The notes under the pieces: generated by a model | Told to the model about the DNA's origin: nothing | Database searches by the model: none | The model's input: only the letters and a program-made list of their open reading frames with translations | Shown: piece by piece, positions 45,027-56,110 of the stretch | How the letters are laid out: the number at the start of each line of letters is the position of its first letter | Numbering within the stretch: the first letter of the stretch is position 1 | Translations under genes and position numbers: made by a program | Assembly (NCBI GenBank): GCA_030068075.1 | Contig: CM057837.1 | Span: 25,345,089-25,409,088, forward strand | Length of the DNA: 64,000 nucleotides | Direction of reading: 5' to 3' | Source: Paguma larvata | Lineage: Eukaryota > Chordata > Mammalia > Carnivora > Viverridae

Positions 45027-48000
45027 GATAATTCCAAAATCGAATTTTCATTCTCATACCAAGCCTACTTTCTAATGAGTAAGAGAAATATATTTTTTAA
45101 CTCCTAAGTTACAAAGTTCTACAAGAAAAGGAGTATGCAAATACTTAGTAAAGAAATCAAGCACTCTACAAATACTAATGGTTATTAGTATCATTTCCAG
45201 GACCACAGAACAGAAAGATTTTGAGCCTGCCTTTTCAACTATGCTCCATGGTCAGATTCAGAGATTAAAAATATACATATATAGAATCTAAATAGAGTTT
45301 AAATAGCCTCATTGGGATACACTGTATTCAGGGACCCATTCATGAAATTACTATATAGCAACTAGGATTAGATGAATCTATATTCTCCAACACAGAGAGA
45401 TCACAAGGCAAACACTGATACAAATAAAATACGTGTATGTATGTCTCTAAGGCATTAAAAGATCTTAGAGACTAACTAATAAATACTTGAAAGTGGTTCC
45501 CTGTGGGAAGAAAAAAAAGGGGGAAGAAATAGAGAAGTGAATTTCCATGTGTTTCTTCAGCAAACAATTTGTAAGAGACAGAGGAGACAACCATGGATTC
45601 AAAAGACAAGAAACCTATCAACTGACTGTAATATGTGACCCTCTCAGCCCCTGGTTGGAACAAAAGTTTGAAGTAGAAGACACTGGGGAATCCATAAGCT
45701 GGACACTTGCTGATAAGGAATTATTGTGAATGTGGCGAGAGAGGACTGGAGGGGTTTTTTAAGCCCTTATCTTTTAGAGACACATTGAAATATTTACACA
45801 TGAAGTGGCATTTGCTACCAAAACGATCCAATGCAGGTATAGATAAAACGAGATAACCTGATAATTACTGAAGCTAAGTGACACTACATATTAGGGTCCA
45901 ACAGGTTATATTTCTCCTTTGGGGTATGTTTGAAATGTTCTATAATGAAATGTTATAAAAAGCTTTTTAAAAATATATCTGGCTTTTTCTCTCTTCCTAA
46001 TTGTGTGCTTTAGGGCCATCTATTTGAGCCCTATGGGTTTCTGCCCTTTTCTCTAAGAGGGAGGATAAGGTGGCTTAGCCTGAAATAAACTCTCAAAAAG
46101 CTTGGACCCCACTGGACCACTGGACACGCCCTCCCACAGGTAGTAGCTGTTCGTGAGTACTTGTCAGCTCCCTCTGAATGTGCCAGGCAGATCCCAAACC
46201 TAGCACATCTGAAACGGAACCCATCAAAGTGGATAAATGAACGAATGAGTGAAGGAAAGAAAATAATCCACATCATCATTCTGGTCTGTGCTTCACTGGT
46301 TTCCTCCTCATAGCTGGGCTTTGACGACAGCCGTCAAGAATACACGGTCTTGACTTCAGTCGCTCCGAGTTTAGGCTCCAAAAACAAAATCCTCGTGAAC
46401 GGAATTTTCTCCTGCTTTTAGCATCCTTATTTCAACAAACGACTGTCGATCTCTAGAATTACTGACACTGCTAAATGGCTTTGCAAATGCATGCTTCCAT
46501 CTCGATCGGCTATACCGAGTTCTGTTTTCTATGTCCTTTGTCTTTGGCAAGAGTGAACATCCAAATTACATGTAACCTCAAAAGAATTCATGAACTTAAT
46601 AATGTCTTTAGTGTTATTTGATTAATCACACCCAGGAGTGCAGCAACCTGTGTTTTTTCCATTAACCATTTATGCCCAACTTCATAAGACTCAAGTTAGA
46701 TATGTAACGAGAGACTTTGCCTCAGGGAAGGTTAACCATTCAGAAGCCATATTATAATCAAAACGCAAGGAGGAAGGAACATCCCAAGAGACTGTTTTCT
46801 ATACAGCATGTGAAATCTGAGTGATGTAACAAGAACTTCGGAAGCACGTTGCATCAAAATGTGGTCTCCTGATGGATTGCATACTAGCAAGAATTCCTCC
46901 ATCACTGTTCAGTAACGAACGCCTTTCTGCGTCCTCAGGAATAAATGCCACACTTCTCATGTGGACAGCTTTGAAAATTTGTTTCAGGTCCATTAGCTCC
47001 TTGGCCAGTGAATATACATTTCTAGATAGATACAGACATGGTAATTTTGCTACACCATTAACTCGCCAAGAACATAAGGGCTATGTCTTTCCATATTGCC
47101 CTTTTGTACTTTTTTTGGTGGTATATGTGTCAAACAGCCCGTATCTTGCATTTACTCATCATTCAGCTTCTCCTAGGTGAGGTTTTTTATGGCTAAGAAA
47201 AGCATTAGAATTACAGACCATCACACCCGAGAGACAGAAGGCACAGTGAAAGGCGGGAGACAGAAAGCTTTCCAGTTTTGCCCAAACCAGTAAGACTGGT
47301 CACTGGTAAAACCAGGGCTACAGTCATGACTTCAGATTCCTAATTCAGGGCCCTTTGCCCCCACCCACATAATTTGAGTCCAATATCCTTGGACTTCAAC
47401 GTACTGAAAACAAATTATTCTCTGGTCTTCATAAAACAGAGTCTCTTTTCAGACCATTCAGGGGCCACATAAGGATTTATGAGAATACATTAAGCACTCC
47501 GTTTTCAAAAGCCCATACCAAAGCTCCATTTGCATAGAGGGAATGCTCGCGGTGGGGACAGATCCCCCCCGCCCCAGAGCACCTGTTCTGTTCCTGCTGT
47601 CTCTGTAGAGCACGAGCCTTTCCGAGAGTCTGTGCACAATCCTGACAGGAACAAGCCAGAAAGTCCCGAGGAACACTGCTAATGTGCCAACAGACACTTG
47701 CCCTAAAACTACAAGCTCACGAAAGCTTGATATTGAAAACACACAAACATTTCTTCATGTTTATGATTTCTACTTCAAAGTTGATATAGAACGCTTCTTC
47801 GGGGTGGTTTGTACGTCCATTCCATTCATTAAAATTAATCTCGTTTTGTAGCCAATAAGAATGATCAATTGGAAATCAGAAAGCAATACATTTAAAATTA
47901 AACAAAGTAGCCTGTTCCCCACCTACTCTCCATAAAACCTATCCTGTTTCTACAGCCAGTCAAGAACCTGTTTACCAGACGCCCATGCTTGAAATTTCCA

Positions 48001-48064
48001 TCCTGTCTTCTACCTCTCTCACCTCCCTCCCACCCAATGTCTCCATGCCACACTCATGACCCTT
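45027..48064. other. Long unique stretch, AT-rich
   Basis: No gene or named repeat is recognised over about 3 kb. 46560-46900 is typical of unique non-coding sequence. Frames at 46872-47180 and 47458-47742 have no known features. Confidence 0.5.
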
Positions 48065-48079
48065 AGAAAATGTGTCTGG

Positions 48080-48889
48080 CATCCAGATGCCCAACAGACA
48101 CATGAAATGATGCTCAATGTCACTCGTCATCAGGGAAATACAAATCATAACCACATTGAGATACCACCTCACACCGGTCAGAGTGACTAAAATGAACAAA
48201 TCAGGAAACCATAGATGCTGGCCAGGATGTGGAGAAACAGGCGCCCTCTTACACTGTTGGTGGGAATGCAAACTGGTGCAGCCTCTCTGGAGAATGGTAT
48301 GGAGGCTCCTCAAAAAAAATGGCACTGGAGCTACCCTATGACCCAGCAATAGCCCTGCTAGGAATCTACCCAAGAGACACAGAAGTGCTGATGCATAGGG
48401 GCACATGTACCCCGATGTTCATAGCAGCACTTTCGACAATAGCCAAATCATGGAAAGAGACTAAGTGTCCATCAACTGACGAACGGATAAAGAAGATGTG
48501 GTGTATATATACAATGGAATACCACATGGTAATGAGAAAGAATGAAATCTGGCCATGCGTAGCAACATGAAAGGAACTGGAGGGTACTATGCTAAGTGAA
48601 ATAAATCAGTCAGAGAAAGACAGATACCATATGTTTCCATGCATAGGTGGATTTTGAGAGACTTAGCAGAAGATCATGGGGGAGGGGAAGAGGGGAAAGA
48701 AAAAAAAGCCACAGAAGGGGAGAGAGACAAAACATAAGAGACTCTTAAATACTAAGGAAACTGAGGGTTGAGGGGGATATGGGAGGGGGGAGAGTGGGTG
48801 ACGGGCACTGAGCAGAGCACTGGTTGGGATGAGCCCTGGGTGTTGTATGGAAACCAACTTGACAATAAATTAATTTTTAAAAAAAAGAA
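48080..48889 (+). mobile_element. 5'-truncated L1 with perfect target duplication
   Basis: The left part encodes the C-terminal end of L1 ORF2 protein, including a Cys/His motif (CWPGCGETGALLHCWWEC). The reading frame shifts at an A8 run at about 48311-48318, and the second frame ends in a stop near 48568. A 3' UTR with G-rich stretches and 'gacaataaattaatttttaa' plus an A-rich tail follows. A perfect 15-bp duplication, agaaaatgtgtctgg, lies at 48065-48079 and 48890-48904. It is the best-preserved L1 in the window. Confidence 0.97.
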
Positions 48890-48904
48890 AGAAAATGTGT
48901 CTGG

Positions 48905-49059
48905 ATTCCTGCAGTGGTTGTGACCCTACCACTCTCCACTCCCTCACTTTCCCCTTCCTAACACGACCCTGAATTTCCCGATCGTGCTGTTCAATTTGGT
49001 CAGTCTGGCCACCACCAGCCCCAGGAGTGGGCACCGATGGGTACAAAGAGGAAGCACAG
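48905..49059. other. Short unique stretch
   Basis: Nothing recognised. Confidence 0.45.
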
Positions 49060-49440
49060 CTCATTCTTCCTGTCTACAGCCATCCTTCAGGGGATGGGCA
49101 CAGGACCCAGTTCAGACCAATGAAACGAAAAGAGATGTTTGATGAAAGCACCAGGGAAAGGAATATCCTCAGTCTTCTGTGGGAACTGCTGAAGTGAGCA
49201 CTCTTTCCCCCACTGGTGGATAAGAGAGCACTGGTTCTAGAGCAAACCCAGCTGGAGAAGATCAGACATATAAAAAGGAGCCAGGTCTCTGGTGACACTG
49301 TTGACGGCTCAAGCTCTGCCTGAAGGCGGCATTTACTGCTGAACTCTCTGCTTAGATATACTGATATTTCTCTTTATTTTATGTTAGTGTGAGTCGGGTT
49401 TTCTGTTCCTCCCAACCCAATAATCCTAAAACAAATTCAT
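49060..49440 (+). repeat. Old LTR-like repeat, family unresolved
   Basis: The segment 'gacccagttcagaccaatga' through 'tcgggttttctgttcctccc' and 'aataatcctaaaacaa' has the shape of an old interspersed LTR-like repeat end. I cannot name the family. Confidence 0.4.
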
Positions 49441-49537
49441 TCCCTTCTCCTCAGCAACACTAACAGTTCAGGCTCTCATTTGATTAAAAGTAGTATCCCA
49501 TTCACTCCACCTGTTTCTGGAATAGTTACTCTTTAAA

Positions 49538-49739
49538 ATTTATTTATTTTTGAGAGAGAGATAGAATGCCAGTGGGGGAGGGGCAGAGAGAGAGGAAGAC
49601 AAAGAATCTGAAGCAGGCTCCAGGCTCGGAGCTGTCGGCACAGAGCCTGATGTAGGAGTCGAACCTAGGAACCCCAAGATCATGACCTGAGCCGAAGTCG
49701 GACATTTAACCAACTGAGCCACCCAGGTGCCCCAAGGAG
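49538..49739 (-). mobile_element. CAN-SINE
   Basis: Full minus-strand copy, with head ending 'gagccacccaggtgcccc'. Flanked by a 15-bp duplication with two mismatches, tagttactctttaaa at 49523-49537 and tagccactctttaaa at 49740-49754. Confidence 0.96.
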
Positions 49740-49774
49740 TAGCCACTCTTTAAACTGTAATTCTTGGAGAATGT

Positions 49775-50025
49775 CATTAAATTATGACATTTATTGAACA
49801 CTTACGCGGAGTCAGACACTGGTTTCAGTATTTTATGTGCATAATCACATGTAAACCTCATAAGAATCCTATGAAGTAGGAGCTATTGTTAACCCCATTT
49901 TATCGGAGTTTTTCAAAGATGAAGAAATGGTCAAAGTCACATTATTAAGCAGCGGAGAGCCTAGACTGAAACTCAAATCTGCCTAATTCTCAGGCCCTTG
50001 ATCTTAATCACTATGGTAGTCCCCT
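49775..50025 (+). repeat. MIR SINE
   Basis: 'acatttattgaacacttacg', 'ataagaatcctatgaagtag', 'aaccccattttatcggagtt' and 'cttaatcactatggtag' follow MIR order in sense direction. Confidence 0.85.
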
Positions 50026-50029
50026 CCTG

Positions 50030-50300
50030 TGAAAGCACCAGTGTGTTCTTATAGCACCTACTATACACAGTGTAAGCTCCTAACATGGCCCTCAAAGCTC
50101 TTCCCCCTTGGGTCCCATCACCGCATTCCTCCAGGATCCTAAGGTAGGTCTGAAGCGAGGTCTCCCTGTTCCAACAGGACACAAAGTCTCATGCCTTTGA
50201 TCATGCTAGACCTTCCGCCAGGAATGCCCTCCCCACTCCTTCCCTCTCTGCAGAGACTCAGATCAAACATCAATCACTACCAGTCCACCTCTTGTGCTGG
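50030..50300 (+). repeat. LINE-2 fragment
   Basis: 'catggccctcaaagctcttc', 'ccgccaggaatgccctcccc' and 'gcagagactcagatcaaaca' are typical of L2 before its 3' end. Diverged. Confidence 0.65.
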
Positions 50301-51110
50301 TACCCTTGGTGCATTCATCTAGTTAGCGATGGACCGCTTACAAGGAGTAGGAACTCTCTCAAGGTAGTTAGGTAAGGGGACGTGTACCGAGAGGACATTG
50401 CACAGTCTCGCCAGTGTCTAAGGACAGGAAATAAAAGGCAGCCAAGCCACACTAGCGCCCAAACCACCAACTTGGAATTCAAACCTTCTGGCTCCCCAAG
50501 GTCTCCCGGACTCTGGGCTCTCCCCCATTCCCTTCCATTTCTCTCTCCCCCATCCACCGGCTTCCCTCCACAGACTGGCATTCTCAGCAAAGCTCTTCCA
50601 TCTGCCCACATTTCCCTACTCCTCGCCTTCAGTCTCCCTGCAGTCTCCACCCTAGCTCCCATCCCCCTAGCAGACAAACGCCTGCCCAGTGCCTCCTCAA
50701 CAGGTCTCTGCCACTTCTTCACATTCCCAGAGAATCCCATTTTCTCATCCCACCAGGTGCGCTCAACTGTGGCGACTGGGTGCCGTCCTAAGACGAGCCC
50801 ATCGGCTGAGGTCTGCTTTTCAACAGGGGCTATGGATGCCCTGCCCGTGTCCCCTCCTCCCACCATTCCTATGGGCACCAACCCAGTGGCACCCTACCGC
50901 CAGGACTTGAAGAGCTCTGCGGAGGGCTTTCTCTGCACTCACATTCTTGTCTCAAGATCTGCTGCTAGGGAAACCCTACCTGAGGCAAAGGGGGCATATT
51001 CTCCCAGTAAGGGCTTCTGGCAAGGCAGAAAACCTAACATCTGTAGGACTCCATCAGTACGACACTGTCTTACCTTGTATTACCTTTAATTGTTTCCACA
51101 CCTATCTTTC
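50301..51110. other. C/T-rich stretch with long open frames on both strands
   Basis: This holds the longest frame of the window, 235 codons at 50382-51089 (+), and a 188-codon antisense frame at 50315-50881. The + translation is rich in Pro and Ser and has no recognisable domain, signal peptide or repeat. The strong C/T bias of the + strand lowers the number of stop codons on both strands, so chance is the likeliest cause. Confidence 0.4.
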
Positions 51111-51220
51111 CAAAGATAGTATGAGGTCCTGAAGGGAAGAGGTTGTTTCTTCTTCACCTTCTAGACCCCAGGGTTCCTGATACAAGGCTTTGTATACAGC
51201 AGGCCCACCTCCGTTTCTTG
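51111..51220 (+). repeat. LINE-2/MIR-type 3' end
   Basis: 'gtatgaggtcctgaagggaa' and 'acaaggctttgtatacagca' resemble the terminal part of L2. Weak. Confidence 0.45.
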
Positions 51221-52049
51221 GCCAGGAAATTAGATTGCATCTGTCAAACGGGACAGTCCCCTAATTGGCTTGTACCACACCCGACAGTCGTTAACTGGGC
51301 TATAGTATCATAAGATGCTCCTATGAACCGGTTGCCTCTTTTAATTACATACATTCCATTTGTAAGTAATATCTAGATGCTATTGTGCAGTATGATATAT
51401 TGCAGAATACTACAACCTGTTAAATCTTGCAAACTTTTAATAGAAAACAAGCCTAAAGCATAATTCCACTTTAAATGCATCAAGGGAAGTGTGACTTTTG
51501 CCTGGCTCTTGGAATCTCAGTGGCCTGTTTGTTAAACAGGCACCACGGAAATATTAGCACTCATTCTTATAAACTCTATTAGATAGGTAATTATCTTTTC
51601 ACTTCCCAGCTCAAAATACCACAAGGCAATTTGCTAAAAGGTGCAGAGGGCAGGTGAAGGCTCCCTTTCACCCATGCGCTGTTGAACAATAAAATTGGCA
51701 TGATAATTAAATGTCCATCATCCTAAAGTGTATGCAGAAAACTGGATGGTGGCGGGAAAGAAAACAGACTGATAGGAAGAAAAGTCCTGACGGGCTCAGA
51801 TCAGTTTTAATTCTCTTTCAAACTTGGCCTACATTCAATTACTGAATTAAAATAAGCCTACCCTGAGTTCCGTTTCATCTTTATACAAACACATCCAAGA
51901 TGGAGGGAGGAAACTGTAAAGATGGCAAAGATCAGCCCGCTGACTGATACCCCCTGGACTCTCTCAAGGAAGAGGAATTGGGCTCCTTGGGTTTTTTTAA
52001 GCAGCATAAGTGGGATGGGTGAGAGGCCATAGTGTATACATAAGAGTTA
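51221..52049. other. Unique AT-rich sequence
   Basis: No gene or repeat is recognised. It reads as conserved-looking non-repetitive sequence (for example 'ttaattacatacattccatt'), but conservation cannot be judged without other genomes. Confidence 0.45.
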
Positions 52050-52135
52050 ACAGTCAAGTGTGAACCTGGCTCTGACATTAGCAGCCTTGGCTTTCTCATC
52101 TGTAAAATAGAGATTGGAAATAGTACCAGTAGTAC
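52050..52135 (+). repeat. MIR fragment
   Basis: 'gtgtgaacctggctctgaca' and 'ctttctcatctgtaaaatag' are MIR landmarks. Short copy, with a tandem agtaccagt duplication at its end. Confidence 0.7.
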
Positions 52136-53602
52136 CAGAGTCACAGGTCTGGCTGTGACCGAACAGCAGACTGAACGAGAGAGTGGCACGGCCAGCCCCC
52201 GACACAGTGTTCGTGCCCAGAAATCAGCACAAAGGATGGAAAGCTCAGGGCAATAAGAAAAGGAAAGAATTCAATTAGTTCATCAAGCTGTTTTTTTTTT
52301 TTATCTTCACACCCTTTACATTTAATACGGCTGAGGGGTCTCATTAACGCCCCCACGAACATCAGGCCCGAGTGCCTACTAAAGTTGACCATGGTTCTAC
52401 GTGGCAGCGAGTTCACTCCCAGGTACGTACCCAACACAAACACGTACCGATCTTCACCATGTGCGAGAATGTTCGTAGTTCCATTTTCCACGATATCCCC
52501 CAAGCTGGCAACCAGCAAAGAGTAGGATGGATAGTACCTGGCCCCCCATGGAGAAATTGACTAGTACATCAATAGTAGAAAGGGTAAATGGTGGTTACAC
52601 TCACCACTGGATTACTATCCTGCAGTGAGAATCTGCAAACAGCCACAGAGACACAGTTGAATCGTGCAGGCATAACAACATTGACAGAGAAGCCAGGCAA
52701 CCCAACCGAGTGCCTGGGACAGGATTCTTACATAATGTTCAGAAGCAGGTGACACTGTTCTGATGTACTAGGTCTCAAAAGTCAAAAAACTGGTTACTCT
52801 TGAGGTATAGCAACTGGAGGAGATCAAAAGAATCTCCGGGGCGATGGTCCTGTTCTCTTACTTGAGCGGGTGCTCAGGAAAGGGCGAGTCTGCTTAGGGA
52901 AAGCTCAAGCTGTACATTCGGAATTTGTGTACTCACCTTTTGGTAAGTACAATCCTTCACTGAAAAGTCCAGCGGATAAATGAGCGGGACCCTTTGGGCT
53001 CAGAAATTATGCCGTTTCCAGGCGGGGCTGACTCTTGTGCAGATGTAGAAATGCTGATGGAATGCTGCTGGAGGCCTGGGTGATCCTAGTAGACGGTCTA
53101 CCCACTGCGGACAGCGGCTCCTCACGGCCCACCTCTCCGCAGCTGGAATTCTAATCTCACCAGATAGAACCGCACGAATATGTAGTAAACTGGGGGCAGG
53201 ACGTCGGCCTCTATGCCGAGACCAGGGGCACTTGGAAATGGTCTCCTCGCCAAGATCCAAGACCTCTCACTTCCCCCACTGTACTCCAGTGTGTGGCCAG
53301 AAGGACGGCGCAGAGATTGTTCCAAATTATTGCTCCAGGGGACACCATGACCTACCCAGCACCGGGCATATGGACATGAGTCACTCTATTTGGAGAAGAT
53401 AGATCTACAGAATCAGCTGTGCAGCTTTTAGTACAAAAGACCTAAATGTGGAATCTTCTAGAACAAAAAGTATACATGTATACATATATAGTTATTTATA
53501 GTTTTTAGATACATAATTACATATAGCTTATATATTTTATATACCTAATTATAGGTTTTAATTATTATATAGCTTTTTCTATTTGAAATTCTTTATGTTC
53601 TA
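52136..53602. other. Unique sequence
   Basis: No gene is recognised. 53460-53580 is AT-rich. Minus-strand frames at 52141-52518 (125 codons), 53000-53260 and 53122-53325 have no known features. Confidence 0.5.
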
Positions 53603-53617
53603 GGAAAGCAGTCTTTT

Positions 53618-53824
53618 TTTTAATTTTTTTTTTATTTTTGAGAGAGAGAGAGAGAGAGAGAGAATGTTGGGGAGGGGCAGAGAGGGAGACACAGAATCCG
53701 AAGCAGGCTCCAGGCTCTGAGCTGTCAGCACACAGCCCAATGCATGGGCTCAAATCCACGAACTGTGAGATCGTGACCTAAGCTAAAATCAGATACTTAA
53801 CCAATTGAGCCACCCAGGACCCCG
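53618..53824 (-). mobile_element. CAN-SINE
   Basis: Minus-strand copy with a (GA)n tract, and head ending 'gagccacccaggacccc'. Flanked by ggaaagcagtctttt (53603-53617) and ggaaagtagtctttt (53825-53839), one mismatch. Confidence 0.96.
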
Positions 53825-53839
53825 GGAAAGTAGTCTTTT

Positions 53840-54534
53840 AAAAGTCCTCTAGTGATGCTAGAAAAATCATTTTTGGCCACAGGCAATTCTTAGTAGAGAA
53901 GCACTTACTAATGTACTTTATACTTTGAGTTGTTGCTTCAGTGATTACGTTTATTTAAATGGTCCCAGGGTTTTGCAAAAAAAAAAAAAAAAAATAAAAA
54001 TAAAAAAATATATATATATATGTTGAATACTGATGGCTCCATAATTCTCCCAGAGCAGGTAAAAGTCCCTTGGTATCTGAAAGTCACCACCATTGAGTCC
54101 CTGTCCTGAGACCAAGGTGATGAACCAAGCTCCTCAATGACGAAAATCTTTCGGAGTTACAGGAACCAGAGGCTGAACCTCCAATCTCCCCTCCTCTGGA
54201 CTCTACCTCACAAGGCCACTGTGGCAATGACAGAAAGGCCACTGGCCACCCTCGAGCCTCACTCACAGATGTTATTCCTCAACCTTCAGGCATTATTTCC
54301 ACTCAGGAGCCCCACCCCGCTGCCTCGGGCCTTTTCTCCATGCTAAATGTCCCATGGTCTTTTCCTAGAGAGGCCCTTTATCATCCTGTTTACTCTCCTT
54401 GAATGAGCTCCAGGTTCTCTCTATCCCTTGAGGTCGTGGGGCCCAGAAGTGAGCATACAAATCATGCTGAAGTCAAGGTCTGAGGAAGACAGAGGAGAGC
54501 TAGCACCTCCATTGTTCTCCCGCTATCCCCTGCT
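53840..54534. other. Unique sequence with A/TA tract
   Basis: An A run followed by a short (TA)n lies at 53977-54021. No gene is recognised. Confidence 0.5.
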
Positions 54535-55005
54535 AATGTATCCTGTGGGAGACAGAGAATGGCTCGCAAAGACAGGTTCATGTCCTAAACCCCTGAACCT
54601 GGGAGGGTTAATGTAGTTGGAGTAACGGGTCTCGGCAGATGTGATGAAATTAAGGGAATGAAAAATTTTGAGATGATGAGTTTATCCCAGGTTAGGCGAG
54701 TGGGCCTAAGCACTATCATCTGTATAAGAGAGAGATGGAGGGTGTTATACACGCAGAAGAGAAGGTAAGGTGAAGAGAGTAGCAGTGACTGGGCTGATGT
54801 GGCCACATCCTGCGTAGAGTCACAGAAAAAGCTAAAAAAGCAACAGCATAGAGTTTAGGAAGAAACATGGCCATGCAGATTCCTTGATTTCAGCCCCATG
54901 ATACCAATTTCAGACTTTTGGCCTCTAGAACCAAGGGAGAATGCATTTCTCTTGTTACCAAATTTATGGTAATTCATTACGGCAGCAATAGAAAACTAAT
55001 ACACA
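54535..55005 (+). repeat. MLT1-like (MaLR) solo LTR
   Basis: 'gcagatgtgatgaaattaag', 'gatgagtttatcccaggtta', 'gcgagtgggcctaagcacta', then 'acttttggcctctagaacca' and 'tacggcagcaatagaaaact' followed by 'aatacac' match an MLT1-type LTR in order. Confidence 0.75.
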
Positions 55006-55159
55006 ACTCAAGACTTCATTTGTTTTTTGTTTTCCATTCATAATGCTGACTTACTGAATTTAATTATTTCCTTCTACAAAGAAAATACTTGGTAACGAAA
55101 CAGAGTCATTGAGAAGAACTGGTACCATTTTTTGGGGATTCCTAAGCACAGAATACGGA
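55006..55159. other. Short unique stretch
   Basis: Nothing recognised. Confidence 0.45.
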
Positions 55160-55257
55160 GAGAAGGGCCACAGTAACAATGTAAGGGGGATGCGTTGTGT
55201 GACCTTGGATGCATCATGGTGTGTTACTTTTCCCATTTGTAAAATAAATAGCCCCTA
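55160..55257 (+). repeat. MIR fragment
   Basis: 'gtgtgaccttggatgcatca' and 'cccatttgtaaaataaatag' fit MIR. It is cut by the SINE block that follows. Confidence 0.6.
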
Positions 55258-55535
55258 GGGGTGTCTGGGTGGCTCAGTCAGTTAAGCACTGACCCTTGAT
55301 CTTGGCGCAGGTCATGATCGCAAGGTTCCAATGGTTCCTGAGTTCAAGCCCCACATAGGGCTCTGCACTGACAGCACAGAGCCCGCTCGTGATTCTGTCT
55401 CTCCCCTTCCACACATCCTGTCTCAAAATAAACCTTTCTGTGTCTCCCTCTCTCTCTGCCCTTCCCTTGCTCACACTCTGTCTCCATGTCTCTCAAAAAT
55501 AAAATAAAAACGTTAAAAAAATTAAAAAAAAAAAA
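55258..55535 (+). mobile_element. CAN-SINE with second, extra tail
   Basis: A SINE begins 'ggggtgtctgggtggctcag' and reaches its own tail at 'ctgtctcaaaataaac' near 55432. It then carries a second CT-rich part and tail (about 55437-55535) almost identical to 55669-55760 of the next SINE. The copy is therefore a composite of a SINE and an extra SINE end. Confidence 0.9.
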
Positions 55536-55539
55536 AAAG

Positions 55540-55797
55540 GGGGCGCCCGGGTGGCTCAGTTGGTTAAGCGGCCGACTTCAGCTCAGGTCATGATCTCACG
55601 GTCTGTGAGTTCGAGCCCCGCGTCGGGCTCTGTGCTGATGGCTCGGAGCCTGGAGCCTGCTTCAGATTCTGTGTCTCCCTCTCTCTCTGCCCTTCCCTTG
55701 CTCACACTCTGTCTCTATGTCTCTTAAAAATAAAATAAAAATGTTAAAAAATTTAAAAAAAATAAAAATAAATAAATAAACTTTAAGAAAACAAAAG
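55540..55797 (+). mobile_element. CAN-SINE, well preserved
   Basis: Begins 'gggggcgcccgggtggctca', with 'gttcgagccccgcgtcgggc' intact, CpGs mostly preserved, and a long A-rich tail. This is one of the least diverged SINEs here. Together with the previous copy it is flanked by aaatagcccct (from 55245) and aaatagcctct (from 55798), one mismatch. Confidence 0.95.
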
Positions 55798-56110
55798 AAA
55801 TAGCCTCTAACATCTTTCCAGGTGATTCTATAAATCTCCAGATCTTTTACTTCTCAGCCTATTTGATAGAATTCCCCAGGCCATCACCGGCTTAATGTCA
55901 CCTGCTAAAGTGTCACCACTTCTGGGAAGCCCTGATCACCTCTCTTCCCCTTACTCTATGGCTCTTGGGAAACGTCTCCACTTTAGACTTTATTTCACTG
56001 AACTCACTGTACTATAGTGATTGGTCTCCATATCCATCTTCCCAACTAGGAAGGAGTTTCTGGAAGAACTTATTTCATTCATTTATCCCAATGCCTAGCT
56101 CTGTAACAAA
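55798..56110 (+). repeat. LINE-2 3' end fragment
   Basis: 'ctgctaaagtgtcaccactt', 'ctgggaagccctgatcacct', 'gactttatttcactgaactc' and 'tgcctagctctgtaacaaat' follow the L2 3' end in sense direction. Diverged, and beginning just after the SINE block. Confidence 0.65.

Noticed and set aside
48229..48570. 113-codon frame as a host gene
   Set aside because: It is the C-terminal end of L1 ORF2 in a truncated insertion with target duplications.
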